Source: Candidatus Fermentithermobacillaceae bacterium (GTDB lineage: Bacteria > Bacillota > Sulfobacillia > Fermentithermobacillales > DUSS01). From it: DNA of 64,000 bases. The stretch's first letter is position 1. Each line of letters opens with the position of its first letter. The notes beneath the pieces are model-generated. The model did not search any database, had not been told where the DNA came from, and saw only the letters and a list, made by a program, of their open reading frames with translations. Shown one piece after another: positions 23,675-32,016 of this stretch. The position numbers and the translations under genes are program-made. The DNA lies in NCBI GenBank assembly GCA_012842495.1, contig DUSS01000027.1, positions 62,001 through 126,000 on the forward strand, written 5' to 3'.

Positions 23675-24638
23675 TTGCCGCACCTTCTCTCGAGAACAAC
23701 ATCTGATAGCATTCCTTCAAAGATGGCTGAACCAGTTCCAGTTTAACCACATCCAGCGATTCCTCTAAGGCAAGTCTCAGTATGGTCTCTGCCTTTGTGA
23801 ATGTGCTGTCCACGGTGAGCTCGACCATATCGTCGGGCAAGCCATCTCGGAAAGATATGACACCCGGAAGCGGGCATTGAGATAGGTCAATGCTGCTGCT
23901 ACGATCTTCGCGTCTCAAGACAAGTTTGTAGTACTTCTGGCGAAAGAGCCACCGGACTTCATCTATGGTTCCCCGGAGGACCATCCTCCCGCTGGAGATA
24001 AAAGCAACCTCGTCACAGAGATCCTCCATGAAGTCCATCTGGTGCGAAGTGACCAACACCGCACATCGTTGGTCCTGGGCGAGCCACTTGAGCTGTTTAA
24101 CCAGATCAGAACTGGATTCAACATCCATGCCCACATTGGGTTCGTCCAAAAGAAGCAGCCTGGGGTTAGTCACAAGGGCACAACAGAGATTCAGTTTTTG
24201 GATCATGCCTGTCGACAGCGTACTGGCAAGGCTGTCTTTCTTGGCTTCAAGGCCGAAAAACTGAATGAGTGCGTTTGCTCTTCGCTTGAGTTCCCGCCTG
24301 TCCTGAACACCCTTGACAAGTCCCCAATAGACTATGTTTTCAAACACCGTCATGTTTTTGTAGATTCCCTTGCCGGGTTCAAGCAGCACTCCTATATCCC
24401 CAAGGATCTGAGAACGATGCATCGCAAGATCTCTGCCTAAGACGAATACCTGCCCAGAATCAGGTGTGAGGAGCCCGCACGCTACTTTAACCGTGGTCGT
24501 CTTGCCCGAGCCGTTTGGTCCTAGGAGTCCCAGTACCTGACCCTGTTTGATCTCGAGGGAAAGGTCATCCAGAGCCACTACCTCAGCATTCCGGGTTCTG
24601 AACCTCTTGGAGACGCGCGACATCGCGAGAACGCTCAT
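23661..24638 (-). CDS. ABC transporter ATP-binding protein (ABC-2 partner)
   Basis: A 325-residue ATPase. Walker A GPNGSGKTTT lies near residue 41; Walker B is LLLLDEPNVGMD; the H-loop is VTSHQMDF. The signature reads LSTGMIQKL rather than LSGGQ, as is common in DrrA/NatA-like proteins. A C-terminal extension of about 90 residues follows the core. ATG 24638 is chosen over TTG 24662 because AGGTGG lies seven bases upstream. It is the first recognised gene of the two-gene transporter unit; a possible 55-codon frame overlaps its 5' end. Confidence 0.9.
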   Translation of the reverse strand: MSVLAMSRVSKRFRTRNAEVVALDDLSLEIKQGQVLGLLGPNGSGKTTTVKVACGLLTPDSGQVFVLGRDLAMHRSQILGDIGVLLEPGKGIYKNMTVFENIVYWGLVKGVQDRRELKRRANALIQFFGLEAKKDSLASTLSTGMIQKLNLCCALVTNPRLLLLDEPNVGMDVESSSDLVKQLKWLAQDQRCAVLVTSHQMDFMEDLCDEVAFISSGRMVLRGTIDEVRWLFRQKYYKLVLRREDRSSSIDLSQCPLPGVISFRDGLPDDMVELTVDSTFTKAETILRLALEESLDVVKLELVQPSLKECYQMLFSREGAANEAG

Positions 24639-24750
24639 CTCTTTTCCACCTTTCCGATTCAAGATACTCCTTCATGAGCTCCAGAATCTCAGCTCCCTTT
24701 CTGGACTTGTCCACATACTCAATTACAGCAGAATAGAGGGGTTGTACCAT
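24583..24750 (-). CDS. Small charged ORF, possible gene remnant
   Basis: A 55-codon frame starting at ATG 24750 reads as an amphipathic, Glu/Lys/Arg-rich helix (IEYVDKSRKGAEILELMKEY) and overlaps the ABC ATPase start by 56 bases. It has no ribosome binding site. Its composition looks coding, so it may be the C-terminal remnant of a lost upstream gene. No family recognised. Confidence 0.25.
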   Translation of the reverse strand: MVQPLYSAVIEYVDKSRKGAEILELMKEYLESERWKRDERSRDVARLQEVQNPEC

Positions 24751-25128
24751 ATGCAGTGGGGGTCTACGTCCACGCCATTAAGAATGCAATTGGCACTCCA
24801 CCCACCTGCACAGTGCGCTGCACCCGGCTTGTCGGACACGGCGTTGGGCATACATTCGACCCCGGTTAGACGGCCACCTTCTTGGGTGCGCCCATGCCTT
24901 CCTGTGTAGTTCACTATGAATTGTCACGTTAAATGAGCCCGGACGCCAAACGTCAAATGACGCATATGTTCGCATCCTGAGTCCAGAGCCGGCGGGGAAT
25001 ATGGCAGTTCCGTTTCCACACCGCACCTGATATTTAGAGGCGAATGCGGGTCAAACAGGAGGCTCGATGTGACTGGAGACCCTGGTCGAGGTCGCTCCCT
25101 GGCCTCTCTTAGTTTTCTGAGTGGTCTG
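24751..25128. other. Gene-free stretch upstream of the ABC-2 operon
   Basis: No supported gene. A 63-codon minus-strand frame (24914-24723) with four Cys has no ribosome binding site and is not called. Transcription of the amino-sugar operon from the other side must end here, but no clear terminator was seen. Confidence 0.4.
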
Positions 25129-26124
25129 TCATTCCACCGGTTCATCCTCGGACCGGTCTTTGGCATCTCGCCTTTCCAATCCCGCGGCTCGTTCTCCAAG
25201 GGCCCTGTCCCTTTTGACCGGCCCGTCGCTCCGCAACATCTCACCGGGTATCCTTCGCGTGTTCCCGGCCGCCTTCCCGGCACTGCCCAGAAGCTTGATC
25301 TTCTCGGCCACCGAAGATGCCACAGCCTGTCTCGCCATATCCAGGACGATCCTGGCGTCGGAAACGGACAGGTCCTCCGCGAGCCGCGACCGGATGGCCC
25401 GCAGGAAATCCTGGGACAGCGCGGTGGCGATATTCACCTTGGCGATGCCGCTCCGGACAGCTTCTCGAAGGCTCTCATCGGTCACGCCGGACGAGCCGTG
25501 AAGCACCAATGGAACGCCCACCACTCGCTTGATTTCGGAGATTCGTCGGGAGTCCACCATGGCCTGCTGAGCCTTCATCTTATGGACACTTCCCACCGAA
25601 ACGGCCAGAGCGTCGACGCCCGTCCGCGACGCAAACTGCGCCGCCTCCTCCGGCGTCGTCATGAGTTCGGCGAGCTCTTCCCTAGTCCAGGAGCGTTTAG
25701 CTGCCGAAGGGACCCTACCGATCTCCCCTTCCGCCGTCGCTCCTGCGTCATGCGCCATTTTCGCAACGGTCGCGGTGAGTTTCACGTTCTCTTCGAGGGG
25801 AAGAGACGAACCGTCGAACATGACCGAGGTAAATCCCGCCTTGATGGCGCGTTCCACAACATCCAGACGGGTGGCGTGGTCGAGGTGAATCACTACGGGA
25901 ACAGATGCCTTCTCCGCAACCGCCCTGGCCACGGCTGATATCTCTTCCATCCCCGCGTAGTCGATGGCTGCCTGACTTATCTGCACGATCACGGGGGCAT
26001 TGAGGTCTTCCGCGGCACGCACGATGGCCTGAACGAATTCCATGTTGATGGCGTTGAAAGCTCCGACCGCGTAACTAGAAGCATACGCGTCCTTCAGAAC
26101 ATCGTTAAGGTTTGCAAGACCCAT
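25129..26124 (-). CDS. Class II ketose-bisphosphate aldolase (tagatose/fructose bisphosphate)
   Basis: Zn-dependent aldolase that splits tagatose- or fructose-1,6-bisphosphate into DHAP and glyceraldehyde 3-phosphate. Family marks: GAFNAINME near residue 21, IHLDHA with the Zn His, SVMFDGSSLPLEEN, AEGEIGR, LVLHGSSG and KVNIATAL. The core ends near residue 285; a highly charged tail of about 45 residues (after GKAAGN) is not usual for the family. The start ATG 26124 overlaps the kinase gene by 20 bp, so the two are probably coupled. It is the last gene of the amino-sugar operon, matching the GatY/KbaY role. Confidence 0.92.
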   Translation of the reverse strand: MGLANLNDVLKDAYASSYAVGAFNAINMEFVQAIVRAAEDLNAPVIVQISQAAIDYAGMEEISAVARAVAEKASVPVVIHLDHATRLDVVERAIKAGFTSVMFDGSSLPLEENVKLTATVAKMAHDAGATAEGEIGRVPSAAKRSWTREELAELMTTPEEAAQFASRTGVDALAVSVGSVHKMKAQQAMVDSRRISEIKRVVGVPLVLHGSSGVTDESLREAVRSGIAKVNIATALSQDFLRAIRSRLAEDLSVSDARIVLDMARQAVASSVAEKIKLLGSAGKAAGNTRRIPGEMLRSDGPVKRDRALGERAAGLERRDAKDRSEDEPVE

Positions 26125-27202
26125 AAGAGCGCACCTCCACCTGCTCCAGCAATGCCGTCACGTCTTCTGTCCGGAACTCGCCGGCGGTCGCGGTAAGGGC
26201 GTTGGCGGCACCGCATGCAACGCCTAGTCTAAAGGCCTCAACGATGTCTTGGCCGCGGGCAAGTGCCCACGCCATTCCCCCGACCATGGAGTCGCCGGAC
26301 CCCACCGGGTTCCGAACATCATCGATTCTAACACGAGCCGACCAGGTCCGTCCCTCGTGGTGCATAACCGCCCCGTGCTTCCCCATGGACAATACGACTA
26401 CCTGTGGACCGTATGAAGCAATCCGTGAAGCCAGAGCAGCGGCAGCCCGTGTGAGGTCAGTTTCTTCGCCGTCGCCCGGCGTCCCGTGCTCCACTCCGAA
26501 CAGCTCCTGAGCCTCGGTCAAGTTGGGCTTCACGAGAAAAGGCCCCGCCGCGACACCTGACTTCAGGGCATCCCCGCTGGTATCCAAGATCGTGAGCAAT
26601 CCGCAGCCTTTCGCAAGTTCTATGAGTTTCGCGTAAAAGTCAGGAGCCAGTCCCGGGCGCAGACTGCCGGAAAACACGACCACGGGCCGGCCTGCAGGCG
26701 CACCGGCTCGAGAAGGTTCATCCAGACAGCTCGCCGTTTGGGGTTCACAAACTCGCACTGCTTCCCAACTTCCGGCCCCCGACCCGGTTTCAGAGCGGCT
26801 CACCGCCGAACGACATATGTCCCCAAATGAGCTCAAGAACTCGGCGAGCTCCTCCCCGGAAACGGCCTCGCCCGCCTCCCTGATCTCCGTGACAACACCG
26901 GTCTCCTCATCTACAATCGCGATGGTACACCTGGATTCCCCCGCGGTCCGGACAAAGCGTGCCCGGATCCCCTCCAGGGACAAACCTTCGAGTATCCGCT
27001 CTCCCGTAGGACCCCCGGCGAACCCAGTGGCTAGCGGGTCTCCGCCGAGCGTTCTGACGGCCCGCGCAACGTTCAAGCCTTTACCTCCGGCCTTCTTAGC
27101 CACGGATAGCGCCCGGTAAACCCCACCTGCGCGGAAACCGCGCACAAAATAAGTAACGTCCAGCGCCGCATTGGGCGTAACGGTAATCACGCTCAAGACC
27201 AT
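26105..27202 (-). CDS. PfkB-family 1-phosphofructokinase / tagatose-6-phosphate kinase
   Basis: A 365-residue hexose-phosphate kinase of the FruK/LacC group. It begins ITVTPNAALDVTY and carries AGGKGLNVARAV (sugar-site motif 1) and NPVGSGDSMVGGMAWAL (motif 2 with catalytic Asp). About 35 residues rich in Gly, Ser and Cys are inserted near residues 145-180, between ICRSAVSRSE and VVVFSGSLRPG, longer than in most LacC/FruK proteins. ATG 27202 follows GAGGAG closely. Its operon position between NagA and aldolase suggests tagatose-6-phosphate as substrate; fructose 1-phosphate cannot be excluded from sequence alone. Confidence 0.88.
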   Translation of the reverse strand: MVLSVITVTPNAALDVTYFVRGFRAGGVYRALSVAKKAGGKGLNVARAVRTLGGDPLATGFAGGPTGERILEGLSLEGIRARFVRTAGESRCTIAIVDEETGVVTEIREAGEAVSGEELAEFLSSFGDICRSAVSRSETGSGAGSWEAVRVCEPQTASCLDEPSRAGAPAGRPVVVFSGSLRPGLAPDFYAKLIELAKGCGLLTILDTSGDALKSGVAAGPFLVKPNLTEAQELFGVEHGTPGDGEETDLTRAAAALASRIASYGPQVVVLSMGKHGAVMHHEGRTWSARVRIDDVRNPVGSGDSMVGGMAWALARGQDIVEAFRLGVACGAANALTATAGEFRTEDVTALLEQVEVRSYGSCKP

Positions 27203-27250
27203 CCCACTCCTCACCGGTGCGCTTCTTACGTTCATTTTAAACTCGGGATG

Positions 27251-28483
27251 TCAGGTCCGGTATAGGATCCTGCCCCTGACCATGGTGAGAAACACGGTCC
27301 CGTCGTCGTTGAGCACGACGATGTCGGCGTCCATCCCCGGAGCAATTGCTCCCTTTCGCCTCTCTAGACCAAGCTTTCTCGCTGCGTTTGAGCTGGTCAG
27401 GCGAACAGCGTCTTCGATTCCGAAACCCCACTTCAATAGGTTATTGAACGCGACGAGCAGCGGGCTGACGCTCCCCGCAAGTCCGCCCGTACCCCGAACG
27501 AATGCTCCTGACGCCGTAAGCTCGACAGGCGTGTCGCCGAGACTGTACAGGCCCGGTGGAAGTCCCGCCATGTGAGTGAGATCCGACACGGCGATCACCC
27601 GGTCAGTCCCCTTAACCCGAACCAGAAGCTTCACCATTTCGGGATGAACGTGCATTCCGTCGGCTATCACTTCCGCGTCCACCGCATCCGCGGTGAGAAC
27701 TGCGCAGACGATGCCGGGGTCCCGGTGAGCCATGGGCCGCATGCCGTTAAAAGTGTGGGTGCTCTGAGAGATGCCCGCTTTGACACCGCGCATTGCTTCC
27801 TCGAATGACGCATCGGTGTGACCGGCGGAGACCGTTACTCCCCGCTGTCTAAGCCACTCGATCGCGGAAATCGCCCCGGGTAACTCCGGGGCGAGCGAGA
27901 AGATGCGAAGGGTCCCGCGGGATGACTCCCACAGTTCCCCCACCTCCTCCATGTTGGGGTTACGTATGGCGCTTTCCGGCTGAGCCCCCCGCCTGTTTCT
28001 GGCGAAATAAGGGCCCTCGCAGTGAGACCCGACGATCTCCGCTCCCTTCCAGTTCGGACCGCGGGACAACGATACTCCTTCTGCAATGCCCTCGAGGGAT
28101 TTGCACAGCTCCTGCCGCGAGGCGGCGACCGTGGTGGGGCAGTAAGCAGTAACGCCCCATTTCACCAGCGTTTCCGACAAGGCGCGAAGACTCCCCGCAT
28201 TACCGTCCATCGCGTCAAACCCGTTCGCGCCGTGGATGTGAAGATCGATGAACCCGGGAATGGCCCTCCGCCCGCCCGCGTCGATGACGGTGCGAGCCGG
28301 TGTGTCGGGACATGCTTCGCGCTCGCCTGCTGCGATGACCTCCCCGCTGCGTTCCGGGATACCGCCGGACAAGTCCGCCACATCCACGATGACCCCGTCC
28401 CTCACGGTAACAGATGCCCGCTTCACCCCCGCAGGGGTCACCGCCAGGACGTTTCTAAGTTCTATTGCATCCCCAGCTATCAT
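27251..28483 (-). CDS. nagA: N-acetylglucosamine/galactosamine-6-phosphate deacetylase
   Basis: A 410-residue amidohydrolase that removes acetate from GlcNAc-6-P or GalNAc-6-P in the cytoplasm. Motifs in order: GFIDLHIHGANGFD (metal site start), HCEGPYFA with the metal-binding Glu, SAGHTDASFEEA, STHTFNGMRPMAHRDPG and AVSDLTHMAGL with the catalytic Asp. Length and layout are normal for NagA. Next to an AgaS-like isomerase, a PfkB kinase and an aldolase it would act as AgaA in GalNAc breakdown. It follows the SIS protein gene by about 155 bases. Confidence 0.94.
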   Translation of the reverse strand: MIAGDAIELRNVLAVTPAGVKRASVTVRDGVIVDVADLSGGIPERSGEVIAAGEREACPDTPARTVIDAGGRRAIPGFIDLHIHGANGFDAMDGNAGSLRALSETLVKWGVTAYCPTTVAASRQELCKSLEGIAEGVSLSRGPNWKGAEIVGSHCEGPYFARNRRGAQPESAIRNPNMEEVGELWESSRGTLRIFSLAPELPGAISAIEWLRQRGVTVSAGHTDASFEEAMRGVKAGISQSTHTFNGMRPMAHRDPGIVCAVLTADAVDAEVIADGMHVHPEMVKLLVRVKGTDRVIAVSDLTHMAGLPPGLYSLGDTPVELTASGAFVRGTGGLAGSVSPLLVAFNNLLKWGFGIEDAVRLTSSNAARKLGLERRKGAIAPGMDADIVVLNDDGTVFLTMVRGRILYRT

Positions 28484-28639
28484 GGCTCAGCACCCTTTCT
28501 CCCATCGCTCCCCGGCAAGGACCCGAACCTCTCTTTCTTCGATCGGACCGGGCCTGCCGGGAGACGAAAATTCTTCAACCCGACCCGGGCGAACACGCCA
28601 CCCGAGACCGGGTCGGGAGTCGTTCCCTACCTTACAGTT

Positions 28640-29383
28640 TCAGCCTTTGTAGTGATGAACCCTGGAAAGATAGGGCGCGATGTAACCTTCGTTTGCGTCA
28701 GCCGGCAAGTCTAGATTCGCGCTGACGAAAACGGGGGCGCTGCCCTTTCGGGCAACCAGATTGGCCACCACCTGAACAAGCATCGCATCGAGTATCGCGG
28801 CGTTGGTGATGGTCGTGCACGGGCCGGCCTTCTGTTTGAGCCCGGGGATCTGGACGATCGCATCCCCTTCGGGCCCACCGTTGTCGATAACTATATCCGC
28901 GATCTCGTAAAGTTTCTTGCCGCTGGAGTGGCGGGACTTCACGCGAGTGGAATACTCCATGGAAGTAATTCCAACAACCGTGAGCCCGCGTTTCTTAGCT
29001 TCGAGAGCCACCTCGATGGGCACCGCGTTGCGGCCCGAGTTGGACAGTACGATGATCACCTCTCCGGGCTTCGCATCGTGACTCTCGAAGATCAACCTCC
29101 CGTACCCTTCGAGTTTCTCGAGAGCACTTCCCTTGTGGGGCGCGTTATGCGGCCACAGCCCCTGATCGAAGATGGGGCTAATGAAGGAGGGTTGGCCCGC
29201 TCTGAACCACACCTCTTCCACAAGGATCTGCGTGTGCCCGCAGCCGAAGACGTGGATCAACCCACCCCGCTCTGCGCAAGCTGTCATGACGTCCACGGCC
29301 TTCTGCATGGCTTCTTTCTGGGAATTCCATGTCTTGGCGAGGAGCTTCTGTATCATATCGAAGTAAATGCTCGCGTACTGCAC
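28640..29383 (-). CDS. SIS-domain protein (UPF0309-like)
   Basis: A 247-residue single SIS (sugar isomerase) domain protein. HVFGCGHTQILVEE near residue 44 and VLSNSGRNAVPIEVA near residue 112 are the phosphosugar-binding loops; GPEGDAIVQIP and TITNAAILDAM follow. The pattern fits the UPF0309 group, whose members sit in sugar-amine operons and are thought to bind or isomerise phosphosugars; no reaction is established for it here. GTG start at 29383. It lies between the PTS IIC gene and nagA, so it is part of the same catabolic unit. Confidence 0.85.
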   Translation of the reverse strand: MQYASIYFDMIQKLLAKTWNSQKEAMQKAVDVMTACAERGGLIHVFGCGHTQILVEEVWFRAGQPSFISPIFDQGLWPHNAPHKGSALEKLEGYGRLIFESHDAKPGEVIIVLSNSGRNAVPIEVALEAKKRGLTVVGITSMEYSTRVKSRHSSGKKLYEIADIVIDNGGPEGDAIVQIPGLKQKAGPCTTITNAAILDAMLVQVVANLVARKGSAPVFVSANLDLPADANEGYIAPYLSRVHHYKG

Positions 29384-29479
29384 CTCTTCTACACCCTCCC
29401 TTTGGTGTACTTCGACTCCAGTTGCGTCAGACAGATTGCTCCCTGCCCGGCCAACCCTCCGGGCAACCCTTGCGGGCTA

Positions 29480-29519
29480 GGGGCCCGTCACGCCTGCTCT
29501 TACCGGCGCAACGGGCCCC
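29480..29519 (-). other. Strong intra-operon hairpin
   Basis: GGGGCCCGT (29480-29488) pairs perfectly with ACGGGCCCC (29511-29519), and CGCC/GGCG extends the stem inside. No U-tract follows on the minus strand, so it looks more like an mRNA stability or processing element between PTS IIC and the SIS gene than a full terminator. Confidence 0.5.
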
Positions 29520-29653
29520 GGCACCGTGTGAGCTTGCACCTGCCGCGCCACACCCGAGGGGCTGTGGGGACCTACCGCGCAACTTCAGGTCCCCAGCAGG
29601 CTGCGGGAGGACAAGCGCTTGAACCCGGAGGTCCTACCGGGTCATCTGCTGCT

Positions 29654-30937
29654 TTAGCTACCTAAACCCAACAGCATTCCGATTAGCTTAATGATTCCGG
29701 CTATAGCGATCCCGTCTGGAACGACGAATCCTACTCCAGTAGCACCTAGCGCCGCGAGGTCACCGAAGAGCTTTACGTGCATAGCCCAGGACGCGAGGAG
29801 GAAGCCGGCAAAAGACCAGAAGAATCCGCCGAATATCGCCCCACGGCGTCCCGCGACGGCGTTGGCGAATATCGCGCCCGAGCCGCTGGCGAAGAACGCC
29901 ACGATCATGCTGGGAATCGGAATCGGCCAGCGCAGAGCCGCGGCGATCGCTATGGCCAGCACCTGACCTACGCTTCCGCTGATGAGGCCGATCATGAGCG
30001 AGTTGGGAGCGTACGGGTATATCACAGGACAGTCAAGTGCAGGCTTGGCCCCGGGCACAACGACAGTGGCGATTCCCTTGAAAGCGGGCACCATCTCCGC
30101 TATGAACATGCGGACGCCCTGGAGCAGCACGAGTACACCGGCGGTGAAGCCAAGAGCTTTGAGCAGCGTGAAGACAAGGAAGTTCTGGCCTCCGCTCAGG
30201 TTAGCTTCCACAAAGTCCTTCCCAGCTATAAGGGACGCGGGGATGCCCACAATGAGCATAATCAGAGACATCGAGATGGCCATGTCCCTGAAGAAGTTCC
30301 ACTTATCGGAAACCTTGACCTCTTCGGCGCTATGCTTGGGGTCTCCGAAGAGCTTCGCGATAAGAGCTCCCACCACATTGAGAAGGGTCTGCCCGTGTCC
30401 GAAAGCGATCTCATCCGAGTTCGTGATCTTCCTCATGAACGGCTGAGCCATCGCGGGGAACAGCGTGGTGTACAATCCCTGGACGATAGAACCGATCGCG
30501 ATTATGGCAGTACTGGACAGTCCGAGCGAATGCAGGATGATCGCCCAGCATCCCGCGTGAATCCACAGCATATGACCCGTCAGGTAGATGTATTTCCACG
30601 GGGTCAGCCGGGCTAGTATGAGGTTCACGAGGAATCCGAATCCCAGGATGAGCGCGGTCTCGCGCCCAAGTTGCGCCGCAACCGAACCCACCACCAGCTC
30701 GTCGAAGGGAACGAAGCCTTCGAGTTTGTACGCTTGCATGAACATCTTCGTGATCGGGTCGAGCGACGCAACGATCGCGCCGGCACCTACCCCAAGGATG
30801 AGGAATCCCAGAGTGGTCTTGATGGTTCCGGCGATGACCTCTCCCGCGGACTTCCGCTGCACAAGTAACCCGATTAAGGCAACAACCGCGATAACGATGG
30901 CCGGCGTGGTGAAAAACTCCACGATGAAGTCCAGCAT
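29654..30937 (-). CDS. PTS IIC component, ascorbate (UlaA/SgaT) type
   Basis: A 427-residue membrane transporter with about 11 helices. It starts MLDFIVEFFTTPAIVIAV, a typical UlaA N-terminus, followed by GFLILGVGAGAIVASLDP, HMLWIHAGCWAI, EIAFGHGQTLLN and GAKPALDCPVIYPYAPN. The reading frame is open further upstream, but ATG 30937 has GGGAGGG before it and the extension has no coding character. Family members move L-ascorbate with phosphorylation; here the neighbours (NagA, AgaS-like, PfkB, aldolase) argue for an amino sugar instead. Confidence 0.9.
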   Translation of the reverse strand: MLDFIVEFFTTPAIVIAVVALIGLLVQRKSAGEVIAGTIKTTLGFLILGVGAGAIVASLDPITKMFMQAYKLEGFVPFDELVVGSVAAQLGRETALILGFGFLVNLILARLTPWKYIYLTGHMLWIHAGCWAIILHSLGLSSTAIIAIGSIVQGLYTTLFPAMAQPFMRKITNSDEIAFGHGQTLLNVVGALIAKLFGDPKHSAEEVKVSDKWNFFRDMAISMSLIMLIVGIPASLIAGKDFVEANLSGGQNFLVFTLLKALGFTAGVLVLLQGVRMFIAEMVPAFKGIATVVVPGAKPALDCPVIYPYAPNSLMIGLISGSVGQVLAIAIAAALRWPIPIPSMIVAFFASGSGAIFANAVAGRRGAIFGGFFWSFAGFLLASWAMHVKLFGDLAALGATGVGFVVPDGIAIAGIIKLIGMLLGLGS

Positions 30938-31256
30938 GTTTCTCCCTCCCGTCAGATACAGTCGTGAGGACGCCTCGTTGTCTACCGTCTTCCGTGCGCC
31001 CCGGCGGAGCCCGCCGTGGGACGATCGGAAGGTTGCCAAGAACCCATGACGACTACCGACTTGTTGTGCCTAGGGCAAACCACCGGGTTACTGCTGCTTG
31101 TCCAATCTCACCCCCCAGGAAGGCATTTTCCTTTAGCCTTTGCCGTCCTGTTGCGGTGACGGGTGCGCTAATCGTACCGGCGGCGGAGCATCGCAACCGA
31201 ACCTTACCGTCACCGGGACGGCCCCTCCACCGCTCACCTGCCCCGCGTGACCGGAG
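30938..31256. other. Gap between PTS IIB and IIC genes
   Basis: About 320 bases without a gene inside an otherwise tight operon. A GC-rich GGCGGGCTCCGCC hairpin lies near 31000-31020. No terminator, promoter or small ORF is convincing. Confidence 0.4.
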
Positions 31257-31553
31257 TCACTTCGTGCCTCCCGCTCCTTTGAGTAACCCCTCCACCGCCC
31301 CGACGACCTTCGTCTCGATCTCTTTACGGTCCACCAGGTTGGATATGAGCACTACAACTCCAGGATAGTCCTTGAGGTGTCGCGCCATGTCATCCTGTGC
31401 GACTACGACATCCGCCTGCTGGCCCTTGAAGCTGCCTAAGTCCCATGCCAGTATCTCGGCTTTAATGCCGCGGGCCCGCAAGATATCCTCGATGGTCATC
31501 TTCAGCATCAAACTGCTTCCGAATCCCATCCCGCACAACGTCACGATTCGCAT
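31257..31553 (-). CDS. PTS IIB component, ascorbate/lactose-type
   Basis: A 98-residue cytoplasmic phosphocarrier. MRIVTLCGMGFGSSLMLK places the phosphorylated Cys at residue 7 in the P-loop of SgaB/UlaB-like IIB proteins, followed by a Rossmann-like alternation of strands and helices. ATG 31553 is preferred (GGAGG nine bases upstream). Its first 92 bases lie inside the end of the IIA gene in another frame, an unusually long overlap. Confidence 0.9.
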   Translation of the reverse strand: MRIVTLCGMGFGSSLMLKMTIEDILRARGIKAEILAWDLGSFKGQQADVVVAQDDMARHLKDYPGVVVLISNLVDRKEIETKVVGAVEGLLKGAGGTK

Positions 31554-32016
31554 CACCGGGCACCTCCTTCCGCTCACCCTGCCGGAAGACCGAGAGAACC
31601 TCCTCTTCCGTTCTTGCCTTTCTTATAGCTTCCAAATTGCCAGGTGTCGACAGAAAGCCGGCCAGAGCCGCCAATACTTCGAGATGCCCCTCATCGCGGG
31701 TGCCTCCCAGGGGAAAGACGAGATCCACCGGGTCGTTTGCCTTGTTGCCGAACTCCACCGGCGCCGCCAGCCGCACCAGTCCGAGACAGCTCCTTCGCAC
31801 CCCGTCTTCGGGCCTGGCATGCGGGAGCGCGACCCCAGGGGCGATCACCGCGTAGGGCCCCAGCTCCCTCACCACCTTGACCATGGCTTCGGTGTAGGCG
31901 GGCGAGATATCCCCTTTGGACTCAAGCAGAGCCCCCGCTGCCCGCACCGCTTCCTCCCAGTTGGTCGCGGGAACGTTCAGCTTGATCCGCCCCTCTATCA
32001 GCTCGGACAGTTTCAT
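31462..32016 (-). CDS. PTS IIA component, mannitol/fructose/ascorbate type
   Basis: A 184-residue phosphocarrier. GVALPHARPEDGV holds the phosphorylated His66; VDLVFPLGG and HLEVLAALAGFLS are also family landmarks. The usual domain ends near residue 145 (LSVFRQGE), so about 38 extra C-terminal residues are encoded where the frame runs into the IIB gene. This tail may be neutral overlap, or a frameshift may have removed the original stop. ATG 32016 overlaps the stop of the SIS isomerase gene by 4 bp (ATGA), giving coupled translation. Confidence 0.9.
   Translation of the reverse strand: MKLSELIEGRIKLNVPATNWEEAVRAAGALLESKGDISPAYTEAMVKVVRELGPYAVIAPGVALPHARPEDGVRRSCLGLVRLAAPVEFGNKANDPVDLVFPLGGTRDEGHLEVLAALAGFLSTPGNLEAIRKARTEEEVLSVFRQGERKEVPGDANRDVVRDGIRKQFDAEDDHRGYLAGPRH

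Noticed and set aside
24723-24914. A 63-codon minus-strand frame with four Cys, considered as another RiPP precursor
   Set aside because: It has no ribosome binding site, its Cys spacing is unlike the two precursors at 17.5-17.8 kb, and no maturase is next to it.
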